Source: Salvelinus alpinus
Lineage: Eukaryota; Chordata; Actinopteri; Salmoniformes; Salmonidae
Length of the DNA stretch: 64,000 nt
Direction of reading: 5' to 3'
NCBI RefSeq assembly: GCF_045679555.1
Contig: NC_092087.1
Location: 22,406,925-22,470,924, forward strand
Shown here one piece after another: positions 26,551-53,167 of this stretch. Position numbers and translations under genes: made by a program. A model generated the notes under the pieces. That model was not told the DNA's origin, did no database searches, and worked only from the letters and a program-made list of their open reading frames with translations. The number at the start of each line of letters is the position of its first letter. Position 1 is the stretch's first letter.

Positions 26551-27909
26551 AGTTCTTAAACTTTTTCATCATGTTACATTTTGGTAACCCTAGCTACAAC
26601 TGTAACACTACAGTTACAGTAAAGGAGGGCATTGTTGAATTATTTATATCCAGACAAGTGTACACTTATCAACATGGGTCTTAATTGCTCATCATGTCTT
26701 TATTTCTAGTATGTTACTTCTCTCCATCTAGTTGGATTAATAATTTGAGTTGAATCTTAATTTAACATAAAGCATTTTCATTAACATTTGAATTGTAACT
26801 ATTTCACTTTACAATTTTGACATCTATGTATTTTTGCCATAACGGATGGTATACAATGAGAGTAAAACTCTCCTATACCATTGGAAATTTACAGTGTCAT
26901 TTCACTATTTTCCTATTGTGATTATTTGGGCAAATTGTTTTGTTGTTGTTATTGCAGTGATAGCATTGATATATTATGCACAATTTTTTTATTAAGAGAA
27001 GTTCCATAACAGTGGTTTTCTATGGTCCACTGGCTGTTAGTCAGCAGTAATTGTGTTGCAATAGATTTATACTAATCAGATGGGATTAGTTGATTCCGTC
27101 ATATCACTGGTGCTAGGTATATTAAGTAGGACAATAATGTACTCTATCTGATTTTCTCAGACTCCATCAGACCCTATTAGGCTCCTCTTTTCCCTTATCA
27201 CAAGTGAATAAAGATATGGTGCAACATTGTGTCTACTACTAACTACTGTACACCCTGCACTGTCTGTTACAGAGCAGACCATACTTCCGTTGTTTGCAGA
27301 GATTAATTATACCATCAATTCCATTGAATGTGATAAACTCACTTTATATTATGCAAAATTGTCACTGAACTATATCAAATTATCAAAGCACCAGCACCAT
27401 GTAAGTGCTGAACATCTATAAACAGATTATTTCCATTGAATGAACTGTTTTCAATTTCATTATTACAATTTTTATTAGTTTTTTCCTTAGAAGAACTCAA
27501 TGTTTTAGCCCAGGGATGTTTCTCTCATATTCTGTTTTTATAAAACACATAATATGAATTCCTATAAAGGTCATTTGTTGTAGTCAGCAAACGTTTGTTC
27601 ACTGTTTGTAATTACAGATAGGTTTATTAATTATTAGGGTCTACTTTCAGCCACAGGCAAATGAGGATTCTTGAAAGGGAAGTTAGAAAAGAACTGCTGC
27701 TGTCGAGGGACCATCATGTCTTGAAGTTACATGGGTTTCTTTAAAATGGCATCCACACAAACAACATTATTGAATGTAAATCACATCGGCCTACTGAGAT
27801 GCTGGTCCTGTCTGGTTGTTTCTATAGGTCAAATCAGGTCCCAACTAGATCTATTCCCTGGGACTCCCTAAGAATGGCAGATTTCTCCAAATCCTTTCTG
27901 TTGTTTCAG
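26551..27909. other. Non-coding; putative intron 1 of gata1
   Basis: AT-rich sequence without a recognisable repeat or exon, ending in the acceptor 'ttctgttgtttcag'. It is notably free of transposons compared with the rest of the window, which may reflect regulatory constraint. Confidence 0.45.
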
Positions 27910-27932
27910 AGTCAGTGGTTATCTCTGTAAAC

Positions 27933-42026
<14,094 letters not shown>

Positions 42027-42237
42027 AACAGACCTGGGCATATGCAGACCCATAAAGGCAGCAACATACAGAGCATACAGACACAAAGTAGCCTACTGAG
42101 GAAAAGCTTCTTTGTAACAATGGATGCCCTGTACATAAATGCATTTATACTTGCTTACCAATTTTGCGTGTGAAGTTGATCTTGTCTAAACACTGGACAT
42201 AATATGGTGGCTAATTTTTTCAAGATCAAAAAATAAA

Positions 42238-45024
42238 AACTTTTACAGAATAATTTGACTGTATTTTGTTAAAAGGCATATTCTATGTTTATGAAAAGTA
42301 AAATAATAAAAGTAAAGTTTATACGTCCCACTGTGATCATTGATACGGCTAACACTGGTATGAGCTTGTAGCTGTATTTTGTAAATACGCACCAACTACA
42401 GTTGCCATATCCCTTTTCAAATGTTTATGATTTTAGTAGACCAATGTGAAAGGGCATTCAAATGTGAAATTGTTTTGCATTTGCTACATTTCTATATTTG
42501 TAATTTCTTAAAAGCTCCACATAAACAATAAAACATGAATGATAATATTAAGAAAACTTCTATACTATTTCTGGTTAATTTCTAAACAAATACCTGGGTT
42601 TAGGCACAAGTTGCTCGTTTTCAATGTGTAAATGGTATTTAAATTATCAGGACTGTTTCAGGTGCTGCAGTGAGTATCACTATAGTGGCATTGTACTCTC
42701 ACTTGCTGAGGTATAATGGTGTCTTTGTCCAGGTTCTGTTAGGGTAAGGACTCTGACAGTGGAATTGTATTGGAGGCACCAGACATGCAAATCCTCGGTT
42801 TTCCATTAAGCTGCGGGAAAGTGACAAAACATTTAACTCAAGTGAGGAACTTGTGCCAGGTTCTAAATTTAGATTGATGTGACATTACTTACCGTTAGGT
42901 GAACAAAAAATGACACATGCGCACACACACACACCATGGGCACACACAGTGTTCCACAAACACCTGCATGCTCATGGTGTTTCATGCATTACACAATTTC
43001 CCTGCTGTTTGCTATGGTGCGTGAACGCAAAGGTCATGTATTAACAACAAACATAATTTGCTTTGTAATAACTCAGAAACAAATATGATATGACAGTTTG
43101 ATATTCTGATTAAAATCAGCTTACAGGCAGAATAAACATGTTCAAATCAATATCATGTGATAATATCTAACTGTAAATCATTCTGGATAAAAGCATCTGC
43201 TAAATTACATTTTTTTAATGTAAAATGTAGCATGGCTGAACTAGACAACATTCGGACTGCTATATGTACAGATTGGTATGGACAAGTACATCTCAATATA
43301 ATATAGAAGTTGTGACCTCGAAAGTGTCTCTTTTTCTATTTCATGGTGGGGAGTGGGGTTGGGGTTATTCAGTACAGTGGCTGTCAGACTACTGATAACT
43401 TATCACTGAAGCCACACACTCTAAACCACCCACCTGCTGCCAAAAGCCAATCATACACACTCCCCTCCAGTTACTCACTAAGAGGCTCTGCAGTGCACAT
43501 AGGTACTCAGCCCAATGCCCACGCATGCTTCAACAGACTTAATCTAACAATAGACAGACTATTCAATCTAAACAGACAAATCAATCTAACAATAATGATT
43601 ATCACAGTAATATTAATCCAATGATAATATCAAACTAATAAATGACAGTATGACAACAGTCACTTTTTAATAAAAAACAACATTATTTGTGGTGTCAAGC
43701 TATTCATGAGGCATGACCATAAAGAAGGCTACATTTGTGAGCAGCTCTCTAAAGAGAATAATTTTGACTTCAGTATTACTGTACATTCCTGTACATAAAC
43801 TTATTTTCAAAAACACTACCACAATAATATCTTCATGAACATGTCAAGCTGTGGACATAAATCCAGACAAATAGATTCAATGGACCAGATCTAGATCTAA
43901 ACAGTCATTTGCAAAGTTGTGTTTATACAACCCTTGAATCCACGGTTCACTGACATTACGGTCACAGGGAGAAAGGACTCTGCCATGATGGTCACAGGGA
44001 GAAGCAGGACCTTTATTTATGCAACATTTTGTTTCAGCCTTGTGAGCACACCACCGTTGCAAGAAGAGCCAGTGAACATGCCACCTAGACTCAAGCTTAC
44101 ATCCACTTTCATTACGAGAGCGGATCATAATCATCTTCAGCCTGCTTTTGAAGAATGCATATCAAAAACGAACTTCATACAGTATGACTTCCAGGGCTCT
44201 CTGACATCCATGGCTCTCTGACCATAGTGTCAAGCCAATGTATAAAGGCCTTGTGAAATAAATCACTGAGAATTCAGCCATCTCTATTTCCCATAACTAT
44301 CCCTCCTAATATTATATAATGTATATATACAATACATGCTCTCTATAATAATTTATTTTTTAATACACAACTCTGCTTGTTTTTCTCAAGGTTTCGGCTC
44401 TTCCTCTCACTGTTTTGTGAGCTTAAAAAAAATAAGAAGATGCTGAGTTAGTGAATATGACATGAGAATATGAAGAGAGTAAGAGTTAGATTCTCCGAGA
44501 GGCTGGTGAGTTTCCATAATTTATTCAGCCTTTCCTTAATTGGCTTTATCTGCTGGTGCGGCCAGCTATGGTTTGGGGAAATGGCAAAAAATGACAGGGA
44601 GAGATTAGCAACCACAGGCCATCCGTTGGTTCCCATCTGTCTATTCCATTGACACTTTCAGTATTATTCTTTGAGAAGTCATTGCTTCATGTGTTTTGAA
44701 TAATGTAGGCTCCAATGAATAGATACAATAGTATGTTATTATCAGAAATAACCTAAAAGTTTGGTATCAGCCTATGCGATAATTGTTCAGAGTAATACAT
44801 CAATAAACATTGTGTAAGAAAAAACACCACTATGTGAATCTATTTCTGCTCTTGGGAAATGACTGCAGAGTTATGTTTAGTATGTGCTGTATATGTTCTG
44901 TACCTACTCTTGAAAATACATTTTTGTTGAAAAAGACAAAAAAGTAGGATAAGAAATAAATATACATGATTTACAACTACATGTATATATATAAATATTC
45001 AAATATTGAATTCAAAGGGATTGT
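42238..45024. other. gata1-bcl2l1 intergenic region, no gene seen
   Basis: AT-rich sequence with a short (AC)n near 42925-42935 and no supported exon. Several ORF-like stretches (for example 43343-43624 and 43919-44221) lack homology cues, start context or splice context. Confidence 0.5.
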
Positions 45025-45178
45025 TATAGCCAGGGCTAATCATCTGTCAGTGCACAAGCACACTGGGCTTATGTAAACATGACAAACTCTTAAGTTCTAT
45101 TTTCGTTGATTTAGCATTTATATGTGCTGGAGGTAAACTAGATGTGGCTCGTATTACGCCACTTCATTGGTGTTTACA
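45025..45178 (-). repeat. Duplicated copy of the bcl2l1 3' end
   Basis: About 155 bp from 'ttatagccagggctaatcat' to 'cacttcattggtgttt' matches 46385-46543 in the same orientation, with indels. The source copy covers the bcl2l1 3' UTR and its stop codon with the last few codons. See the finding on this duplication. Confidence 0.85.
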
Positions 45179-46384
45179 ATTATATACATTCAAATATTAA
45201 ATTAAAAGGGATTGTGATGTCTTCTTTTAATTGTGCAAGGGTAGAAGGACTATGATTCCAAACCAAGTTGGATGTTTCACTGCCATCAGTACTGTAGACA
45301 ATTTCCAAACTCTATTAGCGAGGAGCTCCAAGAGACAATGTGATATTGGCAGTATGTTAGAGGTAGACTTTTCAGAGCAACACTTTCTCTGGGAAACAGG
45401 ACAAGGTATTCCTGATATGTTGCACTGAGTTGAGGCTGAAAAATAGTCGCTCCAGAAACTGTATTTGTTGAGCACATGCACCCCCTAAAGGCATATTATG
45501 AGAATGCAGCATGGACAAATCTGAATTCATTACTTTCTCCATGTTCCCACTATCTGTGTTGAAATGTTGTCTGTGAATCACATAGAAAAACCCCCACTTA
45601 AAACATAAATATGTTTTATTATTTAGTGCATGCCTGAAACTCCAGTACAGCAAGGAAAGAACATAACATTTTAGAGCAATTGTCACATTGAAACTGAGGT
45701 TTCAGTTAAAGGCCCAATGCAGTAAAAAACATGATATAGCTGTGTTTTATATATATATATATTTCCACTAAGAGGTTGGTAGAATACTGTGAAAATTATG
45801 ATAATGCCCTTTTAGCGAGAGCTGTTTCCCCCTCCCTACTAAGACCACAACCAGAGTCCTAGCTGAAATTCTCTTGCTAAGGGAGTTTACAATTTTTTTT
45901 ATTACCATTTCGATTGAAAGCAATCACAGTAAGGTACTTAATTGTTACCCCAAAATGATTTGATATGAAGACAAAAACAGCAGCATTGGGCCGTTACCAC
46001 AAAATAAAAAACAATATTCTAAAATCTTCAATGTAATTGGTCAAATGTCAATTTGGAAAGAATGTATGTAGTTGGTACTAGGGTATAAAGGGTAACACAC
46101 AAACCTAAAAATACATAAACAATCTCCTATGTCCTCCTACACCAGCTGTAGTTTTCCCATTCACGCTTAGCTTCAGGTCCATTTAAAGCACCTCCAGTCT
46201 CGAATGCAACACCCTCTATCCAAGTTAAAAAAATAAAACCAATAATTATAAAAGTAAGAAAATAATGTCATAAAATGTTATTTTACATATTACTTTTCAA
46301 ATGTAAAAACAAATGTTACAGAGCACAGGAGAGGTGAGTAGTGAGACAGCTCACCAAGCTACATATTCATTGCCCAAAAACTGT
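45179..46384. other. bcl2l1 3' flank / possible 3' UTR, no other gene
   Basis: Lies downstream of bcl2l1 on the minus strand and may include its 3' UTR. A (TA)n patch lies at about 45752-45762 and a dispersed-repeat piece ('aaaggcccaatgcagtaaaa') near 45710. No poly(A) site could be fixed. Confidence 0.4.
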
Positions 46385-46527
46385 TATAGCCAGGGCTAAT
46401 CATCAGGTTTCTGTCAGTGCACAAGCAGACTGGGCTTATGTAAACATAAACTATAAAGTTGTATTTTTGTTGATTTTGCATTTATATGTGCTGGGGGTAA
46501 ACTAGATGCGGCTCGTATTACACCACT

Positions 46528-46671
46528 TCATTGGCGTTTCTTCATGATGAGAGTGCCGACCAGCACTCCTGAAAGCAGAATCACCCCAAATAGCAGCCAT
46601 TTAATTATGCTCTCCTGGGACCTTCGAACGTCTGCAGCAGCATCTCTGCCAAAGATCTCTGCAAAACAGTC
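46528..46671 (-). CDS. bcl2l1: bcl2l1 coding exon 2 (BH2 end and membrane anchor)
   Basis: Acceptor ...ccttgaaag then DCFAEIFGRDAAADVRRSQE, the hydrophobic anchor and the stop TGA at 46528-46530. 48 codons including the stop. Confidence 0.95.
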   Translation of the reverse strand, partial: DCFAEIFGRDAAADVRRSQESIIKWLLFGVILLSGVLVGTLIMKKRQ

Positions 46672-47428
46672 CTTTCAAGGAACAGAGGAAGATTAATACA
46701 GTGAACTATGTGTTAGCAGCCCAGCTGTTTGCCCCAATACTCCTATGTAGCTTCTCCCTTTAGTGTAGTCTATCATGGTATTCTCTATTTCTCAGAGAGA
46801 GTGGGTGCAGAAAAGGATGCGCACGCACAATAGTGTTGACAATGAGAATGTATTACTAAATCCCATAATTAGGATGTATAATGTGCAGAGTAAAGTATCA
46901 GCTCCAACCTACCCATCCTCCTTGGCTCTGGATCCAGGGCTGGATATGGTTGTCCAGGTAGGTGGTCATCCAGTCTGCGATGCGTGTCACCAGTGGGCTC
47001 ATATCCTTCTCAACACACTCAACACACAAGGCCCCGCCGAAAGCAAACAGACCCACCACGCGACCCCAGTTGACCCCGTCCCTGAACACTTCGTCCATCA
47101 CACTCTCAAAGCTGTGGTAGGCTGTGGCAGGGGTGATGTGGAGCTGGGAGGAGAGGTCACTGAAGGCACGGGTGTAGCGCAGCTCAAACTCATCCACTGA
47201 GTCCCGTAGTGCTGCTTTCACTGGCTCCATGACCCCCTGTGGAGATGAGGGCTTCGCCAAATTGCTTCGGCTGTTCCGGTTGTTCCCCACAGACCCATTT
47301 GCAATGGCCTCATCTCCCTCAGTCCGTCCACTTGCACCCTCCAGCCCCAATTGACAACATGAATAATTCCTCTGGGACAGTCTATAGCTTATAAAAAACA
47401 CCACCAGTTCCCTGTTACTGTAAGACAT
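46528..47428 (-). CDS. bcl2l1: Bcl-2-like protein 1 (Bcl-xL type)
   Basis: Anti-apoptotic BCL-2 family protein of the outer mitochondrial membrane that sequesters BAX/BAK and BH3-only proteins. Two coding exons (47428-46913 and 46671-46528) give 219 aa; human Bcl-xL has 233, the difference lying mainly in the BH4-BH3 loop. Visible domains: BH4 'SNRELVVFFISYRLSQRNY' (residues 4-22), BH3 'ALRDSVDEFELRY' (73-85), BH1 'VFRDGVNWGRVVGLFAFGGA' (114-133), BH2 'WIQSQGGWDCFAEIFG' (165-180) and a C-terminal membrane anchor 'IKWLLFGVILLSGVLVGTLI' (194-213) followed by KKRQ. The ATG at 47428 gives the family start MSYSNREL. An untranslated exon 1 is likely (48284 upward). The BH3 core has Val where human has Gly. 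Intact. Confidence 0.96.
46913..47428 (-). CDS. bcl2l1: bcl2l1 coding exon 1 (BH4, BH3, BH1)
   Basis: 172 codons ending ...QSQGGW at the donor ggatgg|gtaggt (phase 0). The exon itself probably begins at 47582 after the acceptor 'ttttttttcttccag', giving about 154 nt of 5' UTR before the ATG. Confidence 0.95.
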
Positions 47429-48283
47429 CTTTTCCACCTTCTATGCACCCTCTTTATCCATTGACTTTTCACTCTATTTGGATCCCCAGGGCTCTTCTGC
47501 CATATCTCACACTAACTGAGATGTCTGGAATAAAGGCTTGCTGTCTGGCAGTTTCCTCTGGGATGCAACAAGTTATCACACCCTGGAAGAAAAAAAACAC
47601 ACTCACACAAATTCTCTGGTGCAGAAAACATGAAAACACTGGATTCTATTGTTCATTGTTATTAAGAATGGAACTCTGCCCCAGCAGCATCACAATCACC
47701 TTGAAATACTGCACTGCTAAACCCAGGTCTGTTGGGTATGGTAGATGTTTTTTTAAGTTTTTTTTTTTTAGACACATACTGTATGAAACTTATTACGCCA
47801 TACCATTGGGGCGCCGCTTTGATGTCAGGTAGCAAGCTATCGGTCTTGGCTATCTAAAGCTATAACCATCATATTAATTTCCACCGAACAATGCACTTCT
47901 TTGGCTATATACAACGAACCAGCTAATATAGCTACTATTTTACATTATAGCACGTTTGACAAGAGTGCACAACAAATTGTCAAAATGTGTTTGCTTTTAA
48001 TGCTGCGCTACTGCCATATAAATGGATTTCAAAGCTCAAAAACAAACGTATTGAGATCAAGTTAATATCACCTAGGGTACAAGTGACAAACAAGCAGTAA
48101 TTTCTTAATACGGTATTCATAAAATAAGTCAAATGTATGTATGTATACGTAACTAGCAAATTAGCATCGCCGCTACCTAGCTACACATGACAGCTGCTTT
48201 TACACTCACTATACAAGCTTCCCATCTCCATAGCAATATTTCTTAAACCAATCCTTTAAAATATCATGGTCTGTCATACTTAC

Positions 48284-48535
48284 AATTGCAAATCAGACTG
48301 ATGTACCTTTCAATAAATAAGCATCGAGTTTTTTTAAAGGTAAATTCAATTTTTGTGCATAAAAGCATTTAAAATAACGACATATTTCAAGCGAATTGGA
48401 GCGGCGAGAAGGCCAATAATGCCATTGGCCAGTTTTGTACACGTAGATCGGATGTTCCGCCTTCTCACAAAATGAATCACCAATCAAAGACACACCGGAA
48501 GTTGAGATCGTGTTCAAATTATCGCGGGCAGATTA
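48284..48535 (-). promoter_or_regulatory. bcl2l1: Putative bcl2l1 untranslated exon 1 and promoter
   Basis: On the minus strand a strong donor 'tgcaatt|gtaagtatg' at 48284/48283 is followed, about 700 bp on, by the good acceptor at 47582, fitting a non-coding first exon. Just upstream the sequence is GC-richer, with CCAAT-type boxes on the minus strand ('ctggccaatggc', 48424-48435 region) and an ETS-like CCGGAAGT at about 48495-48502. No TATA box. The start site is not fixed. Confidence 0.4.
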
Positions 48536-48587
48536 TCCGTGTGTTCAGATATTTATGTCAACGTGTTCCCCCAAAGATTTTGGAGTA

Positions 48588-48801
48588 TAATCTCTAGTAT
48601 AGAGAGTGGTGCAGCGTCTAATGCACTGCATCTCAGTGCAAGAGATGTCCCTAGTTCAAATCCAGGCTGTATCACATCAGGTTGTGATTGGGAGTCCCAT
48701 CGGGATGTGCACAATTGGCCTAGGTTTGGCCGGGGTAGGCTTCATTGTAACTAAGAGTGTGTTCTTAACTGACTTGCCTAGTTAAATAAAGGTAAAATAT
48801 A
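48588..48801 (+). mobile_element. tRNA-derived SINE (HpaI-like)
   Basis: Head 'gtggtgcagcgtctaatgca', box-B-like 'agttcaaatccaggct', body 'tgattgggagtcccatcggg' and tail 'gacttgcctagttaaataaa' + 'ggt'. Typical of the salmonid HpaI/SmaI type. It directly precedes a Tc1 element. Confidence 0.85.
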
Positions 48802-48803
48802 TA

Positions 48804-50351
48804 CAGTACCAGTCAAAAGTTTGGACACACCTACTCAATTCAAGGGTTTTTCTTTATTTTTACTATTTTCTACATTGTAGAATAATAGTGAAGACATCAA
48901 AACTATGAAATAACACATATGGAATCATGTAGGAACCAAAGTGTTAAACAAATCAAAATATATTTTGGATTCTTCAAAGTAGCCACCCTTTGCCTTGATG
49001 ACAGTTTTGCACACTCTTGTCATTCTGTCAACCAGCTTCACCTGGAATGCTTTTCCAACAGTCTTGAAGGAGTTCCCACAAATGCGGAGCACTTGTTGGC
49101 TGATTTTCCTTCACTATGCGGTCCAACTCATCCCAAACCATCTCAATTGGGTTGAGGTCAGGGGATTGTGGAGGCCAGGTCATCTGATGCAGCACTCCAT
49201 CACTCTCCTTCTTTGTCAAATAGCCTTTACACAGCCTGAAGGTGTGTTTTGGGTCATTGTCCTGTTGAAAAACAAATGATAGTCCCAAAAAGCACAACCA
49301 GGTGGGATGGCATATCGCTGCAGAATGCTGTGGTAGCCAAGCTAGTTAAGTGTGCCTTGATTTCTAAATAAATCAGTGTCACCAGCAAAGCACCCCCACA
49401 CATCACACCTCCTCCTCCATGCTTCACGGTGGGAACCACACATGCAGAGATCATCTGTTCACCTACTCTGCGTCTCCCATAGACACAGCAGCTGGAGAAA
49501 AAAAATCTGAAATTTGGACTCAGACCAAAGGACAGATTTCCACCGGTCCAATGTCCATTGCTCGTGTTTCTTGAACCAAGCAAGTCTCTTCTTACTGGTA
49601 TCCTTTAGAAGTGGTTTCTTTGCAGCAACTCGACCATGAAGGCCTGATTCATGCAGCCTCCTCTGAACATTTGATGCTGAGATGTGTCTGTTATGAACAC
49701 TGTGATGTATTTATTTGGGCTGCAATTTCTGAGGCTGGTAACTCTAACAAAATCATCCTCTGCAGCAGAGGTAACTCTGGGTCTTTCCTGTGTTGGTCCT
49801 CATGAGAGGCCGTTTCATCATAGCGCTTGATTGTTTTTGGGACACCACTTGAAGAAACTTTCAAAGTATTTGACATTTTCCATGTTGACTGACCTTCACG
49901 TGTTAAGGTAATGATGGACTGTCATTTCCCTTTGCTTATTTGAGCTGTTCTTGACATAATATGGACTTGGTCTTTTACCAAATAGGGCTAACTTCTGTAT
50001 ACCACCACTACCTCGTCATAACACAACTATTTGGCTCAAACGCAGTAAGGAAAGAAATTCCACAAACTACCTTTTAACAAGGCACACCTGTTAATTAAAA
50101 TGCATTCCAGGTGACTACCTCATGAAGCTGGTTGAGAGAATGCAAAGAGTGTGCAAAGCTGTCATCAAGGCAAAGGCTGGCTACTTTGAAGAATCTAAAA
50201 TATATTTTGATTTATCACTTTTTTGGTTACTACATGGAATCATGTGTTTTTTCATAGTTTTGATGTATTCACTATTATTCTACAATGTAGAAAATAGTAA
50301 AAATAAAAACCCTTGAATGAGTAGGTGTGTCCAATCTTTTGAATGGTACTG
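48804..50351 (-). mobile_element. Tc1/mariner element, fourth family, degenerate
   Basis: Starts at TA 48802-48803 with 'cagtaccagtcaaaagtttg' and ends '...tgaatggtactg' at 50351. Transposase pieces on the minus strand include 'FQQDNDPKHTFRLCKGYLTK', '[20 protein letters not shown]' (49028-49297 frame) and an N-terminal piece in 49691-49876. Frames are broken several times. Its right-hand TA is displaced by the hAT insertion and reappears after 53167. Confidence 0.9.
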
Positions 50352-50352
50352 T

Positions 50353-53159
50353 TAGGGTTGCACATTTTGGGGAATATTCAGAGATGGAAACTTTCCATTG
50401 GAATTAACAGGAATCTATGCAAATTAATATTAATACCATTTAAATGTAGATGCTTTTTACATTGGATATATTTACCATATCATATGGAGACAGAAACAAA
50501 CATTTTACCTTAAGTAGACAATTGCAAATTATTAAATCCTTCCAAAATAAATAAAATAACTAGCTACGAATTGAACTTTAATTAAATGAGTTGACTCTTC
50601 ACATAGGATGATTTCACTGAACAAAAGAAAGGGAAAATTGAATCATCCCCAATGATCCATCGCATCTCCCAAAATACATTTTCAACATACATCTCTGTAA
50701 CATGAAAGCCTAGAAACTAAAGCTTTGGTTGTCTTCCTCTCAGGCTTCCATGTCTTCTCCCTCGACCTACTCAATGTCCACCTCTTGAACATCAGAGGCC
50801 TCATCTTCACTGTCACTTTCCAACCTTGAGGATGGCTCATTGTCAGGCTCAAAAAGCCTCAAATTTGCCCGGATGGCAACCAATTTTTCAACCCTTGTAT
50901 TTGTCAGCCTGTTGCGTGCCTCGGTGTGTGTGTTCCAAAACAAGGACCAGTTGCACTCTGAGGCAGCTAATGGTGGAATTTGGAGGATGGTGGAGGCAAC
51001 AGGGGAAAGAGCCTCAGATACAAAGTCCCTTCCACCAGGTGGCTGATGAGATATGTTGGCACGACTGCCATATTGCATATCCATCCCAAAGCCCTTAATT
51101 GGAAGTGTACTTCGCCAGACTGCCAAGAACCTTACCCTCATCCAGGCCAAGGTGGCGAGACACGGTAGTGATGACGCCATAGACCTTATTGATCTCTGAA
51201 CCAGACAGGATGCTCTTGCCAGCATACTTGGGGTCCAACATGTACTCTGTACGGGCTTCAGGCAGAAGTCTTCACGCTTTTTGATGCATTTCAGAACTGC
51301 AGTTTCCTCTGCTTGGAGCAACAGTGAAGTGGGCAGGGCAGTATGGATTTCTCTTACATCTGCAAGCAGAGTCTGAACATCAGACAGGATGGCATTGTCT
51401 CCCTCAATCCATGCAATGGCTACTGCTATAGGTTTCAGGAGTTTCAGGCTGCTTACCGCTCTCCCAAAATACATCATCCAGGAGGATCCTCTTGATGGGG
51501 CTGTCCATATCGGCAGACTGTGATATGGCCATTTCTTGGAGACTCCTTCCCCTCCAGGACTGTCAAACATGATGACAACAGCACCCCAACAGATGTTGCT
51601 GGGCAGCTTTATTGTGGAGCTCTTATTCTTCTCACTTTGCTCGGTGAAGTAAATTGCTGCTATAACTTGACCCTTCACATACCAAACCATTTCCCTGGCT
51701 CCCTTGTAGAATGTATCCATTGTTTTCAGTGCCATGATGTCCTTGAGGAGCAGATTCAATACATGAGCAGCACAGCCAATAGGTGTGATATGAGGGTAGG
51801 ACTCCTTCACTTTAGACCAAGCAGCCTTCACGTTCGCAGCATTGTCTGTCACCAGTGCAAATACCTTCTGTGGTCCAAGGTCATTGATGACTGACTTCAG
51901 CTCATCTGCAATCTAGAGACTGGTGTGTCTGTTATCCCTTGTGTCTGTGCTCTTGTAGAATACTGGTTGAGGGGTGGAGTTGATGTAGTTAATTATTTCT
52001 TTCCCACGGACATTCGACCACCCATCAGAGATGATTGCAATAGTCTGCTTTCTCTATGATTTGCTTGACCTTCACTTGAACTCTGCATCCAGCAAATTAG
52101 TAGATAAAGCATGCCTGGTTGGAGGGGTGTATGCTGGGCGAAGAACATTCAGAAATCTCTTCCAATACACATTGCCTGTGAGCAGAGGTGAACCAGTTGC
52201 ATACACAGCTCGAGCAAGACATTCATCAGCATTTCTCTGATTACATTCCTCCATTGAGTCAAAAAAAACTTCTGATTCCAGGAGTACCATGAGCTGTTGC
52301 TATCGATAAGGTGTCCGATTCATCATTTTCACCTCGAATAGAAGTAGAGGGACTTTTGTCAGAGGTTGCTTGATGTGAGCACTGAGGGAACTTTATGCAC
52401 TTGGCCAGATGATTCTGCATCTTTGTTGCATTCTTCACATATGATTTGGCACAGTATTGGCAAATGTACACAACTTTTCCTTCTACATTAGCTGCAGTGA
52501 AATGTCTCCACACATCAGATAGTGCCCGTGGCATTTTCCTGTAACGATTAGAAGAACAAATAAAATAAAAAATATATATAATTCCATGTACAGATAAATA
52601 GTTAAGCAGTTAGATTAAACTCCTTTGTAAGATTTTTAATTTAATTTAAATGAAACATGTATGGTAACAGGTGAATTAACACTCAGTTAGCAGGCTCAAG
52701 CAAGTCAAAATCCACATGGTAGCAAAAACTGACTTGCAGAAATTGTTAACAAGTTAGAAATGCTTTAAAACACACTTTGCTGTAAGCTACCATTTACGAT
52801 TAACAAAAAAATTGTCATACAAAATATATTCACCCCACCCATTATTGTAATCAAAACTTACCAGAAAGCAAGTAGTCCTTTGCTCAGTGTAGTAGTGTGG
52901 TCTCAATAGAATCTCATTAGCGTGCAAGATCTTGAGAATCAGCTGTACATGTGATGGAAGAGTGCACTGTGCATGCAGAGGGTTGCAATTCCATTGAATT
53001 GAGCAGTTTAACCAAAATATGCCACAAGATCTAGAATTTCCTTGTGTATCGTACAAAAAAGGTTCACTGTTATAAGCAAACTTTTTTGATGGATTTAAGC
53101 AAAATTCCCCAAATCCAGGGCTTAACTTCCCGGAAAGTTTCCGACCCTTTGCAACCCTA
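50353..53159 (-). mobile_element. hAT transposon with 8 bp target duplication
   Basis: 2,807 bp with ends 'tagggttgca' and its inverse 'tgcaacccta', and subterminal 'gaaactttcc' on both sides. Flanked by the exact 8 bp duplication GGTACTGT (50345-50352 and 53160-53167), the hAT hallmark. It carries a broken hAT transposase on the minus strand. The target lies across the terminal repeat of the preceding Tc1 element. Confidence 0.93.
50767..52534 (-). pseudogene. hAT transposase (BED zinc finger type), broken
   Basis: N-terminal BED finger from an ATG at 52534: 'VWRHFTAANVEGKVVYICQY' then 'CAKSYVKNATKMQNHLAKC', with the C2-H-C/H pattern. A middle part with 'MTDNAANVKAAWSKV' and 'PIGCAAHVLNLLLKDI' (51710-51852) is the RNase-H-like catalytic region with the (C/D)xxH motif. 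The C-terminal dimerisation part is 'LAASECNWSLFWNTHTEARN'. The pieces lie in different frames with stops between them, so it is inactive. The 361-codon frame from 51852 to 50767 is open, but it drifts off-family in the middle. Confidence 0.85.
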
Positions 53160-53167
53160 GGTACTGT

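Noticed and set aside
43919-44221. 100-codon frame between gata1 and bcl2l1
   Set aside because: No recognisable domain, no splice context, AT-rich intergenic sequence; length is within chance.
47429-47437. Earlier start MEKMSYSN for bcl2l1
   Set aside because: It would begin at a GTG, and the family start is MSYSNREL at 47428.
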